A DNA stretch of 64,000 nt from Klebsormidium nitens (Eukaryota; Streptophyta; Klebsormidiophyceae; Klebsormidiales; Klebsormidiaceae), in the NCBI GenBank assembly GCA_000708835.1, contig DF237087.1, positions 104,016 through 168,015 of the forward strand, given 5' to 3'. The position numbers and the translations under genes are program-made. The notes under the pieces were generated by a model. That model did not search any database. It was given only the letters and a program-made list of their open reading frames with translations, and was not told where the DNA came from. Numbering within the stretch: the stretch's first letter is position 1; each line of letters opens with the position of its first letter. Positions 11,178 to 22,900 of this stretch are shown piece by piece.

Positions 11178-14100
11178 ATGGCAAGAGGCCGCCCTCATGG
11201 CCGGTCCAAGTCTGACCACAGAGTTTGTCAGGCAGCCCGACATGCGCTAGCNNNNNNNNNNNNNNNNNNNNNNNNNNNNNNNNNNNNNNNNNNNNNNNNN
11301 NNNNNNNNNNNNNNNNNNNNNNNNNNNNNNNNNNNNNNNNNNNNNNNNNNNNNNNNNNNNNNNNNNNNNNNNNNNNNNNNNNNNNNNNNNNNNNNNNNNN
11401 NNNNNNNNNNNNNNNNNNNNNNNNNNNNNNNNNNNNNNNNNNNNNNNNNNNNNNNNNNNNNNNNNNNNNNNNNNNNNNNNNNNNNNNNNNNNNNNNNNNN
11501 NNNNNNNNNNNNNNNNNNNNNNNNNNNNNNNNNNNNNNNNNNNNNNNNNNNNNNNNNNNNNNNNNNNNNNNNNNNNNNNNNNNNNNNNNNNNNNNNNNNN
11601 NNNNNNNNNNNNNNNNNNNNNNNCTGCAGGAGGCGCGGATTGCGGCGGTTAACGTAGAGTGCAACGTGGAAGATGCCCCTCGTAGGCAGCGGGGCCAGAA
11701 GTCTAAGGATCTACAGACCAAGGCATCAGCTGCTCGGGTGTCAGCACAGGGCCATTCTTCCAAGGCAACTGGCAGTGGGAAAAAGAAAGTAAACAAGCGA
11801 TTGGAACATGCGCATGGCAAAGCTGCACAAAGCGGTGAGTTTCTGGTGCATGGCTTCTGGGTTGAATGCTTGGAGTTATGAGGCGGACGCAAAGCAGAAG
11901 CTGGGACGTATTGGTGTGTAAGATAGAAAGGTGAGGGGTGGGTGGCCTTGCAATGTGTACCAAGAAGAGCATGTCTGTTCTTGGTAATGGAAAGGAACGA
12001 AGTTGGTACACACTACTTTCGGTAGCGCGGTCAGAATGGTTTAAGGGTGGCTGGCTCTGCAGTTACTCATAAGATTCTGAGGAGTCTTAGCGGGCATGTT
12101 TGTCCCTGGGACGTACCAGACTTTGCCTCTTTCTCTTTAGGAATAAGAAGCTAATTCTTGGTACATACTGTCATCACAAAGTTCTAAGCAATCTTAGCGG
12201 GAATGGCCGTCCCTGGGATGTACCAGACTTTGCCTCTTTCTCTTTTGAGTATAAGAGGCTGATTCTTGGTACATGCTGGCAATTACAAACCTCCAGCCCC
12301 ACTGCCAGAAGAAAGAGGCATGACTGCAAAAGGCAGGGGCACCCACCAAGTTCTGCATTCATCTCCAAGTTTAGACTCCAGGTTCAACACCCAACCTCTG
12401 CGATTCTTCATTGCAGACTTGCATAGCCTGTACTGCAACGCGTGCGGCGCTCCCGCAGAGTTCGGGCTGCGAGGAAGCAAGGAGGGGGGAAGCGTCAAGT
12501 ACTCGTGCAGAGCGCACACCACGTCGAGTGGTTGCTTTCGAGTCGACCGAGACCGCGCAGGTGAGAGCATTCGGGGAGCCTGCTGTTGACATGGTTTAAC
12601 TTTCATACAACGTTCATAACTGCTCTCCCATTGGTGAGCAGTGAGCCTTTAGAAAAGACTGTCGAGAGCTTTACATGCTCTGTATGCTCCTGCAGCATGG
12701 GCAGAGGACCGAGAGATGCGCCGCCTGAGAGCACAGGAGAGGAGGTTGGAAGAAGAGCTGCGGAACCTGGGAGGGCCCTCCTTCACTGCAAAACCGCCAT
12801 ATGGTAAGCATGCGGCGCAATATCACCCAATCATTTGTGCTCTTATACAAAGCCGGTGGGCAGTGAGCTCACTGTCATACCTCTGGTGCATTTTGCATCT
12901 TCTGCTGTGCCTTGACCCGTTATTCAATGGTGATGGCAATCAATGGTGATGGCAACTTAACGCTTCACTGTTTACTTCTGCAGCTTCGGAAAAGTCCCAA
13001 AGTGTGGGGCCTCAGGCTTCAATGCCCATGAGCCGGTCGCTCATAGGTAAGGCGCTTCGGTTGCAGTTCTGCAACTGCAGTTCACTTGTACGGCTGTTGG
13101 GCTCGCTCTGTATTGCAAGCGCTTGTAGCAGTTAAGCTAATCCTACTTTGACGGTTTTTTAGACAGACTTGGTGCTTTTCGCTCGTGCCGTGATCAGTCC
13201 AGCTTTCAGCATCTAGCGTTCCAATATGTTGTTCCTCACGTGCAGCTGCTCTTCTCATGATGGGTGGGATAGAGATCAACCCCGGCCCTACTGCAGACAA
13301 GGTGAGCCTGGACAGTGAGAAGCAGTTCAGGCGGGACCAGCACTGGTTGTACTCGAGCACCCAGTCGGGCCTCCGCTGTGTAAGCCTTCACCTTGGTAAG
13401 CGAGTTTGTTCAGGAAGATGACCTGTGGAGGGCGCCAAATAATTGGAACCAAACACGATTCCTGGTGTCCACTCGTGCAGGAGATAGAGATGGAAGTGTG
13501 CATCTGGAGGACGCCAGACTTCAATGCGATACCAAAGGGGGAGACAGAGGGGATCCCTACAGACATCAAACTGCTGCCAGACACTGCTGCTGAAGAAGAC
13601 CAGCGCCTGCACTTGCTGAACCAGTTTGGGGAAAAGGAGAGAGTCTTTGTGTGGGGTAGGCCCCTGCGCCCTGGGGGTGAGCCTGTCTTCCGGGAAGTCG
13701 AGCGGGCAAAGGCTTTGAAAGCCCCGCCACTGATGGAGCGGCTGACCCAGCGCCCCCAGATCAAAGTTGTCTCAGGTACGCATATATAAAAATAAAGGAT
13801 TCAAGTCGTGGTGTTGTTGTTCAGCATGTAGCGGCAGGAAAGCTGGGAGAAGATGGCATGGGAAGGGACATGGCTGATTGCCGGGTAGTATAGTTGCTTC
13901 TTTGTCGATCTTGCCGAGGACACTGGTGCATGCTAGGCATGGGGTGTTTCTAGCAGAAGCGGAGTTGCTCTGGAGCAGAAAGCGGTCTGCTGTGCAATTG
14001 TTGGCAGACCAGGTGCAACTCACGAGCATTTAGGTGCTTGTCAGCCGTCACTCTTATGCACTTTTCACTTGCTGGGGTTCTCAACGATCCAACCTCATTT

Positions 14101-17100
14101 GCTGCCTCAAGCATATATGCTGCGTCACCCTGCTCATGAAGCTCTTTGTTGTTGCAGGGGCTGGTCCATCAGCAGTTGGCGAATCCAGCAGTGGGGTGCA
14201 GGTGCGGGGGGAGCAGGTGGGTGAGTGCACCTCCTCCCAAAGTGCCTTTCTTGCCACCAACCAGTGATTGTGCAAACGTGGAATGCAAGTGGGCGCTCCC
14301 TATGGGCAAGCTGTGGTGAGCCATTGGACTAATATTCCATGGCTGTGGAGGTGGGCCACATGCAGGCCCCAGTTGGAGGGGATTTGTTCCAATGAAAATT
14401 GTGGTCCGAGGGTTTCGTTCTTTGTGTGGCCTGCATGATCTTTGTCATGTCAGCGTGCTCACCTGGTTGCACGTCCAACCCAAAGCCTGTTTGGCGATAA
14501 AGTGCTGTTACCTATCTTTGCTGTCGTAGATTGCGTCTTACCTCAAGAGTTGCTCAGCTTGTTGCCAACACGACTGCAGACGTCAAGTAGGACAACAACA
14601 CCTGCATATTCTGCAGACTCGGAGGAAGAAAGTTGCTTGTAATGGTGGCCTTGTCAACCGAAGCTGAGCAGCAGGATGCTTTTCACACTCATTTGCGAGA
14701 CATGCGGTTCATGAAAATCGGTTTCATGGGACAGGTCAGAGGGAGCTGGCTTTCGTTGACCCCTCAATGTCTCTTTTACAGGCCGGAAGGAGTACATTGG
14801 AAGCAGGACGGAGGGCATCAATAACAGAAGCAAGGAAGCCTACTCCTTGAGAACCAAGACTGTAGATGCGGTCATAGATGCAATGGACGAGCAGGGGGCT
14901 ATTCTAGTCAGAGCTCCGCCTCAGAGTGGAAAGACTTCGTTGCTTCAGCTGGTTGGGGACAAGCTGACTAATATGCAAAGCAAGGTCTACTACGTCTCGT
15001 TGGGGCAGTACGATCCGGCAGAACAGGACTCGTTCGAGAGAGTGTGGGCTGAGTACAATCCTGGCACCGTCTTCAACAACATCGTTGTCACTCCGCAAAC
15101 CTCCCCAGAGTCTAACAACAAGCCGGCCCCCCCACCCCAACCTGTGTACCTCCTTGTAGACGAAGCCCAGAAGGCCTTCCCCACTCTAGGACTGGCCCTG
15201 TTCAAGAAGCTAAAGGACATCCAGAGCGGGAGGTCCAAGAGCGGTTTGCGTATTCTACTAGTCTCGTGCTGGGGCAGCAAGAGGATCAAGGCAACGACCG
15301 CCGCTGGATCCGCGTTCTCTACCCCGGGCTCTTGGGACAATCAGACTACGATAGGACTTTGGTAAGCCGCTAACTCACGCACCTGTGATGGTGCTACTTG
15401 TAAGAACACGAGAAGTGAGGCGCCTCTTTGTCTCTGGAGCATGTTTAAGCTTCCTCTTTTCCTATCATGTTTCTCATTTGAGCTTGCAGGACAAGGAGAA
15501 GTGGCAAATGAGTTTTACTTCCTCTTAGCCTCGCAGGAGAAGGTGTTGAGCTGTTTGATTGTCTGTGCCGGAACGTCTAAGCACTTGCTAGTAGCCCACA
15601 CAAGTGACGATGAAGGACTTTCTCAACACAGACGTCTTTTGATTCTGTCAGGCGAGAGCCGGAGTCGAGCGGGCTGGACATAGCGCTCCAGTTCACGTTC
15701 GACGAAGCACAGGAGTACTGGGCGGGCTGGTTAGCTGCCAATGGTTGGAGCGGGTATGCAGCGGATTCGGAGCGCAACTACCTCTTTGTCATAACTCAGC
15801 GTCAGCCTGGCGCACTCTCGCTCCTCCTGGACCGCATCAAGGACCTGGGCCTCCAACCCTCACGAGCCACTGAAACCGAGTGGCATGAGAAAGTGCGGGC
15901 TTGGCTGCTGAGCGAGAACCTCATCAAGGCGGTCGCTGACTTGCGCAGTATGAGCATGTAAGTAGCAGTCCAACAAGCAAGAGCCTGGCTTGCTACACCT
16001 ACTGCTTGGGTATCCCCCCGAGCGCCTCTTGCGTATCACAAAGTTTCCTTAGCTGTTCACCTGCCAATCATCCACTAAGGAACATCGGTTTCTACATTCA
16101 TTTTGTGTACCATCTGACACCCGCCAATTTGATCGAGTAGCTGAAGGCTCACATTCATTGAGACTCGTCCGGTGTATTCTCGCAGGTTAGCGGATGCCTT
16201 TGATCAAGGCATCACCGGTGCTGTCCCTGGGTCTGCCGATGTTCCAGCAGTTGCTGTGAAGGACCTCGTACGGAAGTTGCTGCACGGGGGTGAATTGAAG
16301 GTGATTGTGTTGCAACTGACAGGTAGTTTCCACTGTGTGGAATGCGCTTTGATGCATCAGCAGCCAGGATGCGCTTCCTGTGAAGTTTGCCGCCTGTTTC
16401 ACAATTCTACGTGTTGGTCGGCCAAGCTTGCAGATCGCTGAAGCCGCAGGATTTCGCAGAGTTTCGACAAAGATAGCATCAATCATCGTGATGCTCGTGC
16501 ACTACTCTCTGCACGAGTGAGAAAGTGGATGCACATATCCAAATGAGGTCGCTTTGTTACCAACTTCCTCGTTATGCCGATCTCAGAGTAAGTTGACTTG
16601 GCCTCTACTTCCATGCAGGTCCACTCCAGTCAGCTCGTTCGGTTTGCAGACGAGTATGATGCTGCATTGACGCTGACAAGATTAGGGCAGCTGATCCTAG
16701 AACAGGAGTTCTTCTATCTGCCCTCCATCCTCCACATGCGGTATATGACCCGCCAGTTATATCTGGGCCGTAACCAGGACGCACATGCTATTCTCGAGGC
16801 GGGCATTTTTGAGTTCGTCGTGGTAGTGGTGGAGCGGCTTGATCCTGTCCAATTGAGGAAGTCGGAGTCTCGTCATTCTGCCGAGAGCGCCCTGTATGAG
16901 CGACAGTTCCAGAACTCCTTTTATCAGTGAGTATTCCTGGCACTAGTGGTCTTCATGTTTTTGAGATTGTCGCAAGTCGTTTGCAAGGGCGACCCTTTTG
17001 CTGCATCTGAGAAGCAATCAAACCATTGCTTGTTTGCTTGCTTTTCATTAGGGCCTCAGTGCTTCTTGAGAGAAGGTAACGTACCTTTCTGCAAGTGCGA

Positions 17101-17856
17101 GAGTTTGAGAGAGTCCATGCAGATCCAGATTCTCTCTAGCCCTGATGGATCAATGAGTGTCTCATCAAGCATCCTTGCGGTGTTTGTCGACACGGAGCTC
17201 CATGTTTCTGCAGGGCCGCTATGAGCTACCTACCCCACGATGCGATTCTCTCACCTGATGTCGGGTACCTATATGGAGCCGAAGGCTACCTTGATTTCTT
17301 GCTGGGGCACCCGTTTGCATGGGGATTTGAACTTCTACGAGAAGGTGATAGGCGGCGGGAGCACCTGGCAAGGTAAGTGGCGTGCAGTATGGGCTGTCTG
17401 ATGCACTTGACTTGGTTTTAAGTATAATTTGTTTCGTTTGACGGTGTCTTTGTCGAAGCTGTCCAGATTTCATCACTGCAATTCGCCAGAGAAGACTTCT
17501 TGCCATGAGAGTCCTACTCATTGAGAACGTCTCTGAAGACACATGTTCTGATCAACACTAGCCTTTTGTTTGAGCCATGTGTGTGATTAATCTACAAGTT
17601 GCTTGTCTGGATAGTAATTTGAGCTCAAGCGAGTTGTATGGTTCGCAGGTTTGCTTCTGGAGGGAAGTACTTTCCACTCCTCAATGCCAACGCCGTTAAG
17701 CAATGGGTAGTGTTGGATTTCTGCTGGAAGAGAGGCGCTTTTCCTCCAGAGATCCCACACGGCTTTGTGCACGTTTCATTTTCGGACAACTTCACACAAG
17801 CTGTTGTAACAGCTAGCGACAAGCAGAAGATCGTTGAGTTGAGAGGCCTTAGATAA
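11178..17856 (+). CDS. G1: Crinkler-type protein, header + P-loop NTPase + REase-fold nuclease
   Basis: Start ATG 11178 (MARGRPHGRSKSDH) is shared with G2 and G3; the rest of exon 1 runs into a gap and resumes to 11834. Further exons: 12417-12560 (GRF-like zinc knuckle, C-x2-C...C...C), 12696-12803 (coiled coil), 12984-13046, 13246-13301 (2A-like), 13481-13775, 14158-14216, probably 14580-14631 (weak donor), 14782-15361, 15652-15957, 16186-16300, 16619-16926, 17214-17372 and 17649-17856. From 14782 on all phases agree. Exon 14782 holds the NTPase: Walker A APPQSGKTSLLQ, Walker B VYLLVDEAQKAF. The last two exons match the Crinkler nuclease pattern: GYLDFLLG, FELLREG, EHLARF, GKYFPL, LDFCWKRG. 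In the Crinkler family this NTPase-nuclease pair is found in effectors and is thought to derive from transposons. Role here, nuclease effector or transposase-like protein, is open. Confidence 0.8.
11252..11623. other. Assembly gap in G1 exon 1
   Basis: 372 N. The two flanks are in different frames across the gap as drawn, so its length is probably not exact, or an intron lies inside. Confidence 0.95.
12090..12285. repeat. Two-copy repeat with GTACCA hairpin in G1 intron 1
   Basis: Two copies of about 95 bases (12095-12180, 12190-12280), each with GTACCAGACTTTG... and TTCTTGGTACAT, which pair as an inverted repeat. Related words (GTACCAGATTCTGG, TTCTTGGTACAG) occur in the matching intron of G3 (48105-48350). 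Confidence 0.7.
13251..13289 (+). other. 2A-like motif of G1
   Basis: Encodes LLMMGGIEINPGP. The 2A ribosome-skipping consensus is D-(V/I)-E-x-N-P-G-P; here the Asp is Gly and the rest fits. It lies in its own 56-base exon starting in phase 1. Confidence 0.65.
13815..14045. repeat. Intron sequence conserved between G1 and G3
   Basis: This intron segment aligns in order with 50215-50470 in G3: GCGGCAGGAAAGCTGGGAG / GCGGCAAGGAAGCTCGAGG, AAGATGGCAT, GAGTTGCTCTGGAG / GAGTTACTCTGGAG, and others. It shows that G1 and G3 are true duplicates including introns; a structured RNA is possible but unproven. Confidence 0.7.
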
Positions 17857-19934
17857 GTTTCGCTGATTTACATTGACTTCCGAAACTAAGAACGATCATA
17901 TGCCGCAAGGTCACTTGCCAGCATTTTCTTTGCATAAAAGCCATCCGTGGCAAGAGGATGTAGGAAGCTGCCCGATTGGGGATTTAAGCAGCCGACGGCC
18001 TCCAATTGGGACTTTGTTTGTGTGCCTTTGCAATACAGAGATCATGCATGCTTGTTCATGTTGCGAAGCTATCAAGGTTGCAAGCTTTGGTTGCAAAAAT
18101 GAAGCTGCGGGCTTAAAGCTGCATATTTTATGCATGGCCAGTTTAAGCCGGACACATACAAACCCGGAACGATCCGGCAAGAGTATTAGCCTACTTGAAG
18201 GGCGCCAGATCAGCCTCCAGGACCGTAAGGCACACATTTTTTTGTGGCACTGCATTGGAGTCAGAAGCCCTATCCATTGATGTAGGTTGCCTTACCTATC
18301 AAACACCAACCTAGAAACAAACCGCTATTTTGATTCTTTGTGAGTACCCGGAAAGGCAAGGAATCACCACAAGGATAACTGCTTACTGCATATGTTATAT
18401 CGGTACAGCTTCTCCCGATCAACCTGCTAGTTTTACTGTCATCTAATCTAGACTAATTTCACTCACAAACAGACTGACTAAGTTACACTATATTTTTCAC
18501 TAAAACTAGCAGGTTGCTCGGAACTATAGCTGTATGTATCCGTTCTCTCCAAAAAGAACAGACCGTACTCGTACTTCATCGCGAATGTTCTCAAATGCAG
18601 CGCGGTAAACGCGTAGTCGAGCGGGTTTTGGGTCAGTTTGGGGCTGTGGCTGTCCAGCCATTACCAAAGACTAAGTTCCGGTTCGACTGTACACTGTTAC
18701 CAGTGTGATAAGTGCAAACCGTAGGCTCTAGTTGCTCCGGCCTTGAGGCACGGTGGCACTTTTCATTATTCAGTCTTCAGTACCAGCTCGCAAATGGCCA
18801 CCAGCAGCCCCGGCACCTAGCTTTGGTGCCGCTTACGGCACCGTGCTGATGGTACTCAGCTCGCAATGGCACCTTTTGGTGCATTCATGGCACCCTGCAG
18901 CTGCCATCCACTTGGCTTTCTCTGCTTCTATGCTGACTCAATTGGCCAGGGACTTGAGTCAGCTGGCTTGCATGGAGCTTGACTCACCTGGCTTGGAGCT
19001 TCATTCAGCTAGTCTGGAGCATTTCTGCAAAGTTGCTAAACAGTGTATCTCCATACGTCCTCACGCTGTTAAGGGAAGAGAGGCTGCCCTCATCAGCCAG
19101 GGATTTATGGTGTGCAACCTTGTTTCAAATGCAAGTAAGTCTAATTCCGTAACGGCTGAGTTTGGGGACTAGCCTGAGTCGCTTGATCTTCATGGTACGG
19201 GTGCTCAACGAAATGTCACAGTCAATGCAGAGGGTTGAAGTTCAACAACAGCACTTGGTGAGTAGCATAGTGCTGCCGGCTGGAAAGCCGCACGATGCAG
19301 GGAAAAGAGTAATTTCCGTGAAACTTAGCAAAGTTCAGGCTTTCAAGCATCATTGCCTCCATTTTGGGGGACGCAGATCTCAGGGTTTTGTGCACTCTGT
19401 GGGTGTCAGAAGGGAGCAAAAGATTAGGGATAGCTGGTCCACATGAAGGCTCGTTCAAGCACGTGGTTTTGCATGAGGGCGCAGGTCAATACGCGCAAAG
19501 TTGAGCATCAAAAAGGCTATGTTGCTGCGTATTAGATCATGTGTGTCTTGGGGTCAGAAAAGCTGTTGTCTCTACATACTTGGGCAATATACAATGATGA
19601 TAAGCTGCGAGTCAGTTGTTGGGGACCCAATAGATCAAGTCAAAGATTGGGGGGTTTGAGCTGCCTAATTGCTGCTCAAGGCAGTGCACTCATTTAGATT
19701 TGGGCACCTCAGTTTTCTGGTCTCAGGTCGTTGGCAATCTCCTGAAGTGTCCCTCACAAAGACTGTCTGGATTTAAGGGTTATGATGTCAAATGCTTGAA
19801 GGACTTACATAGACATGGAGAATGGTTGAAAGACAGTAGCGTCAGATTCTTTGCATCAGTGATTGAACACAGTTCTTAAATTGAGTTTACTTTTTTCTTC
19901 ACTTCTTTGTGCTGCAGTTGGGTTCTCTTGGAAC
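17857..19934. other. Intergenic G1 / G2
   Basis: Two kilobases without a supported gene. 18740-18900 is rich in a GGCACC/GGTGCC word repeated about eight times in both senses. I could not find the upstream block seen before G1, G3 and G4. Confidence 0.45.
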
Positions 19935-22900
19935 ATGGCGAGGACTCGCCCCCCCGGAAGGACCAAGTCTGATCACTGGGTTCGTCAGGCGGCACGACAT
20001 GCGTGCCCCGCAGACGACAGAGACTGCATTACAATCAGCGCCGAGAAGCAGGAGGCTCTCATCGCTGCTGTCAACACGCGAGGCGAGGCTGAACCTACCC
20101 TGTGCCACCGGCGGCGCCAGGAGTTCGAGGGGGTGCAAGCTGCTTGTGGATCCTCGCCATTCCGTCCTGAGGGCGAGCCCATGCTGGGACATGCTCAAGT
20201 AGCTTCCAAGCGGCCCTCCCTCGAGGTGAGCGAGCTTTGACAGCTTCCGTGTTACGAGCTTTTGCTCGGTTTCTCCAAACTTCCTTGGGCTGCGGCCACC
20301 GGGCCAGAAAAGGAGCGGGCCGCCACAAAAGCTAGAGCCAGGCAACAACTGCAACAACTGGTCGCTTTGAGTCTGGTCTAAGTCAAGCCCCCCAAACAGG
20401 CCGAGTTGCATTGTGAAACAAATACGCAGTAAGTGACTGCCAGAGCCTCGAGCAGGTGATCTGCTTGGTTTAGGAAGCATTGAGTATAGAAAAGCCAATG
20501 CAAATTGACTGGCAGCCGCACCGGCATGTTTCTCCCGCAGCATCTTGCTCTTGTAACTGACAGCAGCGGCCAGATTATTTGCTTGGTTTGGGAGCTTCAA
20601 AAGTATAGAAGAGTTGGTGCAAATTGACTGCGGACATGCCCGCCAGTTTCAGACTTGATTCGGAACCATGTTTGTGAGGTCGATGATCACGGTACCTTCT
20701 TCTAACGCGAGGCTTCGATGCAGGACCCATCGCTCGACGCGTGTGCTGCTCAGGGCGTCAGTCCTACGCACTCCCCCCAAGCTGCCCTCGACAACTCGCA
20801 GGACGATGCCTTTAGCTTCTCTACAATCCGGGCGCTCGTGAGAGCCGCGCTGACCGGATCGCCGAATGATTCGAAGAGGGGCCAGCGCGTCTTTCGGAAG
20901 CATGCAGGAACGGTGTGCCGTCGCGCTCGGGAGGAGGCTGGCCCTGCCGGCCTTCTGTGGTCGAGAGCCGCTTGGGAGGGCAGCTTGCATGCAGCGAAGA
21001 CCGGCCTCGAGTGGCTGGCAGAAACGTCGGAAGTCGTTCTGCTGGACGGTTTCAAGGAGGTGCTGGCTGCGACAAAGAGGGCTCACCTTGAGGGGCTCGA
21101 GCAGCCAGCAAGTGCGTCCAGCAGGCCTAGGCATGCGGCAAGAGAGAAGACGGCTGGCATGGCTCGCTCCCCAGCTGGCAATCCTAGAAAGAGAGCGGCT
21201 CAGCGCTCTGCACGTTCACTTGGCAAACCCGCAGACCAAGGTGAGGAGAGCAGCCGATCTGCGAACTTGTCCTTCGTTCAGCTTTTGATTCTCTTCGTTC
21301 AAACCAAGTCTTGAAGTCTGGTCTGGAGAGCAGATGATGCTAGAATGCAGTAACCGGCTGTTTGCATGATCAGTCCTTGTGTCCTGGCGTCTGCTGGAAT
21401 TAGAGTCTGGACTAGCAAGAGTTATTGATGGCAGGTGCTTTGGCTTGACTTGGTGCGCTGGACGTTCCAAAGTGTCGAGCTTCGTAGCTTTTCTGGTGCC
21501 GCTGTGAGCCCCGCGTGCCCCAGTCTATTTGCCTGGCTTAGAAGCTCTAGAGTATAGAAGGCCAGGGCATATTGTCTTGCACCATGCCGCGTGTTTCCGG
21601 ACTTCCCGCTTTCAACTGATGGCGTGGACCAGTTTATTTGCCTGGCTTGGAAGCTCTGAAGTATAGATAAGCCAGTGCAAATTGTCTTGTAACTGATGGC
21701 GTGGACCACTTTATTTGCCTGGCTTGGAGACTCTAAGTATAGACAAGCCAGTGCATATTGTCTTGTAACTGAGTACGTTCGCATATTCCCCATTTGGAGT
21801 GCAGCCCATTGTTGGTACCAGTGTCGTTCTGTAGAATCAATCAAGGCCTTCTATTTAGTGAGTTACTCGACTGCCTCTAGCCTCTAACCCCACCGTTTGT
21901 GTTCTTCAGATGATCTGCATACTCTTCAATGTAACAAGTGTGGCGCCACTGCGGAGTTTGCTCTTCGGGGCAGCAAGGAAGGGGGGCAAGTCAAGTACTT
22001 TTGCGCAGAGCATGGCGGTTCCAACGGCTGTTTCCGCGTTGACAGGGACCGTGCAGGTAAGACCTGGCACGCACGGCTCAAGCATTTGGATCCTCTTCAT
22101 TGCGACGCAAGGCAGTGAAGTCTGCTGCAAAATTTGTCGCACTGTCCACAAACCCCCATATGACCCTTGAAAGTGATTGCGTCCCTGCCCTTGCAGCTTG
22201 GGCGCAGAACCAGGCTGATCTGCGCAAGTTGAGGGCAGAAGTAGCCAGGCTCGGAAAAGAGCTACGGCAAATGGGAGGGGGATCGCCCGCCCCTGAACAT
22301 ACCTGCAGCCAGTCAGGTGAGTGCACACTGGTCTTTCAGGCGGACGAGGCAGACTTGCATCAGTAGTATGCATCCTGGTGAACCGTCTCAGTGAATTGCA
22401 TCAGTTATTGGCGTAAGTGCATGAGTTGATGCGCCAACTGCATCATCAGTAAGTCGCACCACTGAACCGCATCACTTGCATCAGTCTCCATAAACTCCGT
22501 CAGTTGCCTGCATCAGCCATCAGCACTCTGAATCTGCACAGTAGCGCTGCATCAGTGCTTCTGCAAAGGGCTCCGTTTGAGAACATATTCGCCATGTCTC
22601 GTTTGATTCATTCTTCTGGATCAGGTGTCTAGCTCGGGTGCTGGCCATATGTCTCGTGTATTGCAGTCCATATGTCTCGTCTGTTGCAGATCTTTCCCGA
22701 TGTTGCACGCCTGCACGGTGTTCAAGTCTGATTGCTCCTCTCTTTTGCAGCATGCCACGAGCCCTGGCAAAGTGAACCGTACTGGGATACGTCGCCCAAA
22801 CCCAGATGCCTCTTAGGTGAGGCGCATTTCTCGCATCCCTAGCTCTGTCAAGTCGCATGCTGCAAATTCACTCTTCTTTGCCCTTCTCCGATTGTGATCC

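Noticed and set aside
12090-12285. tRNA or snRNA in the hairpin repeat
   Set aside because: Inverted repeats do not give a cloverleaf or known snRNA boxes.
18753-19172. 139-residue ORF between G1 and G2
   Set aside because: Composition follows the GGCACC-rich repeat; no domain, no splice or start support.
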